64,000 bases of DNA from Undibacterium paludis (GTDB lineage Bacteria > Pseudomonadota > Gammaproteobacteria > Burkholderiales > Burkholderiaceae_D). The stretch covers positions 124,001 through 188,000 of the forward strand of contig NZ_JAKZHX010000010.1 of the NCBI RefSeq assembly GCF_022568815.1. Reading direction: 5' to 3'. Below the pieces are notes generated by a model, which made no database searches, was not told where the DNA came from, and was given only the letters and a program-made list of their open reading frames with translations. The translations under genes were made by a program, and so were the position numbers. Position 1 is the stretch's first letter. The number at the start of each line of letters is the position of its first letter. Below are positions 62,410 through 64,000 of the stretch, piece after piece.

Positions 62410-63240
62410 TTACTTCATCTTCTTCAGTTGCTCCAGCAACTGCTTCTGCTGTGCCTCGAGTTCGGTTACACGTAGTTGCTGTGTCTTGAGCTGCTTGTCT
62501 TCTGTTGTATTTCGTGTTGAATTTCCAGCGCTCTGGACGACGATCATGTATTTATCGATGGATGCCGAATGCAACATGTTGATCAAATCTACGTAGGCTT
62601 GAATTGGCGACTCTTTATCTGCACTGATGAGCGCATAGACACCTGGATTTGATTTTTTTGCCTGCACGATTGCGTCAGCCAGCCTGGTCATCTTTTCGTG
62701 CTTGTTGCTTATATTTCCGTCTTTTAGTTTTCCGTCTTTGTCGCTCAATTGCATGGCGTAGTCACCATTGGCATCAATCTGGACACTGAGGTAGGCAGCA
62801 TTCCTGACCGGGCTGTCTGCCGGTACTCGCACGGTACATTGGCTCGTTTCTGTGGTGATGGTAAATTTGTCGACGGTTTGCATGAGCGCTGTGGAGGCGA
62901 CATCGATCAGTGACCGGAACTTGACGCCCTGCCCGGCTTTGATGTTGATGCTCACATCGCTTGTACCATTTCTCATCTCCTGCAATTTTTTATTTAATGC
63001 CTCAATATCAGTTGCGCTACCCAACTTGCCTGACTTGTGGAGGTTTTTATCCTGTTCTGACGCAAGAACATAATCCCCTTTTGCAGTCAGTGATATGGTC
63101 AGTGCGGCTGTTTTACTTGCATTACTCACTGCAACCGGTGTCAGATTATTCTTGCTGGCAGTACTTTGAGCCTGAGCGTCAGGCATAGCAGAAAATACGC
63201 TCACCAGAGTGATCAAAAGGGCAAATTGCTTCGTTTTCAT
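62410..63240 (-). CDS. Exported protein with two ExbD/TolR-like periplasmic domains
   Basis: 276 residues. Signal peptide MKTKQFALLITLVSVFSAMPDAQA (1-24) instead of an N-terminal membrane anchor. Two tandem regions (about 45-130 and 145-240) follow the ExbD pattern: strand LTISLTAKGDYVL, helix ALNKKLQEM, DVSINIKAGQGVKFRSLIDV, VDKFTITTE; and LSVQIDANGDYAM, LADAIVQA, VYALISADKESPIQAYVDLI, IDKYMIVVQ. The C terminus (245-276) is a coiled coil (TELEAQQKQLLEQLKKM). The ExbD reading is by pattern. No exbB or tonB neighbour. The Asp-bearing TM helix needed for proton coupling is absent, so it cannot be a motor subunit in the normal sense. Confidence 0.6.
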   Translation of the reverse strand: MKTKQFALLITLVSVFSAMPDAQAQSTASKNNLTPVAVSNASKTAALTISLTAKGDYVLASEQDKNLHKSGKLGSATDIEALNKKLQEMRNGTSDVSINIKAGQGVKFRSLIDVASTALMQTVDKFTITTETSQCTVRVPADSPVRNAAYLSVQIDANGDYAMQLSDKDGKLKDGNISNKHEKMTRLADAIVQAKKSNPGVYALISADKESPIQAYVDLINMLHSASIDKYMIVVQSAGNSTRNTTEDKQLKTQQLRVTELEAQQKQLLEQLKKMK

Positions 63241-63505
63241 TTCAGATAGCGCAAGGATTTTAAAGTCAACATGCGCCAGACCTTAACCCAATTCGCTGCT
63301 GGCATCAATGCTCTTCTTGTTACGACAGTCACTGATCGCGATAAACATCTGTCTGTCGTGCTCATTGAAGATACCATCATCCGCGAGCAGTCTTCACCAT
63401 GATCAGCGCAGGACATGGGATACTGACAACGATATCATATCAACCTGCCAGAAATTTGATGGCAACCATGGATGCGCCCTTCTCCAGACATGACATGATC
63501 CACCC

Positions 63506-64000
63506 ATGACAATCGAGCTGAAAATTTATCTGTGCGCCTGGATCACCTATTGCACCCTGTGCGCTTACCTGTTGTATGCAGACAGAAAATCATACCCTGT
63601 CAAAGGCTATAAGGCTTTCTTGTTTGTTCGGTGGAAGTTGCTGACGTTTGGCATCGCTGCAACCGGTATCACCGTGGTTGCGCCTTATACGGCTGACCCT
63701 ACCTGGGACTATGTTGACGCAGCCATGATGTCGGTGCTGACGTTTTTGACTGCGCCGTGGGCGGTGGCTTGCATTTACCTGGGTTTGCGTGGCAAGGCTG
63801 GCGTCCGGCAAGTAATGGTGGCGCTGGCTTTGTGGATGTTTTCTGCCAGCTGGTGTTATGACCTGTACTTGCTGCTGCGTGACGGGCAATACCCGATCAC
63901 CTGGGACGCGAATATCTACGCTTCGTCGGTTTTGTATTTCAGCGCAGGCTTGTTATGGAACCTGGAATACAAAACCGCGCGGGGTGTGACTTTTTCATTT
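63506..64000 (+). CDS. Membrane protein, four predicted helices (3' truncated)
   Basis: An uninterrupted frame of 165 codons from ATG 63506 to the window edge: MTIELKIYLCAWITYCTLCA and so on. Hydrophobic segments are at about residues 5-25, 42-60, 72-92 and 105-125, with a possible fifth near 140-158 (YASSVLYFSAGLLWNLEY). No family was recognised. The frame is not ended in the window. A Shine-Dalgarno site before the ATG is weak. Confidence 0.6.
   Translation, partial: MTIELKIYLCAWITYCTLCAYLLYADRKSYPVKGYKAFLFVRWKLLTFGIAATGITVVAPYTADPTWDYVDAAMMSVLTFLTAPWAVACIYLGLRGKAGVRQVMVALALWMFSASWCYDLYLLLRDGQYPITWDANIYASSVLYFSAGLLWNLEYKTARGVTFSF

Noticed and set aside
1..64000. CRISPR array
   Set aside because: No regularly spaced direct repeats of 24-40 bp seen; the only dense repeat is the coding Thr-Pro tract.

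Overview
The window reads as the chromosome of a betaproteobacterium, most likely of the Oxalobacteraceae (Burkholderiales). This rests on the run gyrA-serC-pheA-tyrA-aroA-cmk-rpsA-ihfB-lapA-lapB-ugd-hldA on one strand, followed by ComEA/CysM/MltB genes; on a betaproteobacterial tmRNA; on RmpM-like OmpA proteins; and on the style of the intergenic repeats. The species cannot be fixed from the sequence alone.

Layout. 1-3179: end of a GntR-family regulator, a repeat-rich gap, a small membrane protein, an enoyl-CoA-hydratase-like protein translationally coupled to the ribosome-assembly GTPase RbgA. 3180-19497: a 16-kb accessory cluster, all on the + strand, of ten genes: a DNase-I-like (EEP) protein, five large or medium proteins rich in Asn/Thr/Ser and beta strands (one carrying what I recognise as a DUF6603 core), three further unknowns and two tandem tail-collar proteins. 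No signal peptides are visible. This is the best candidate for an undescribed system. The two collar genes are separated by a 169-bp palindromic MITE-like element with 14-bp perfect terminal repeats and a CTAA target duplication.

19538-27690: SnoaL-like exported protein, GNAT acetyltransferase, class II histone-deacetylase-like hydrolase, then a MoxR-DUF58-TgpA (transglutaminase) operon followed by an MltB lytic transglycosylase and a small HTH protein. 27899-33937: cysM, an exported helix-hairpin-helix protein, a divergent LysR/LigB-dioxygenase pair, and hldA-ugd. The usual neighbour hldD is not seen; the LysR/dioxygenase pair sits where I would expect it. 34181-46260: core operon of LPS assembly, translation, aromatic amino acid and serine synthesis and DNA gyrase.

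46759-50421: two OmpA-family proteins, ubiG, gph and ssrA (tmRNA). Immediately downstream of ssrA (50600-59928) is a more AT-rich defence island: type I restriction-modification (hsdM, hsdS, hsdR) with an embedded DUF1016/PDDEXK nuclease gene, a YgjP-type metallopeptidase and a small unknown, all overlapping or nearly touching. 60087-64000: an exported GH16 beta-glucanase with carbohydrate-binding modules and a (Pro-Thr)n linker under a LacI-type operator, an exported protein with two ExbD/TolR-like domains, and the start of a membrane protein cut by the window edge.

All family names are by reading motifs and from memory; no database search was run.
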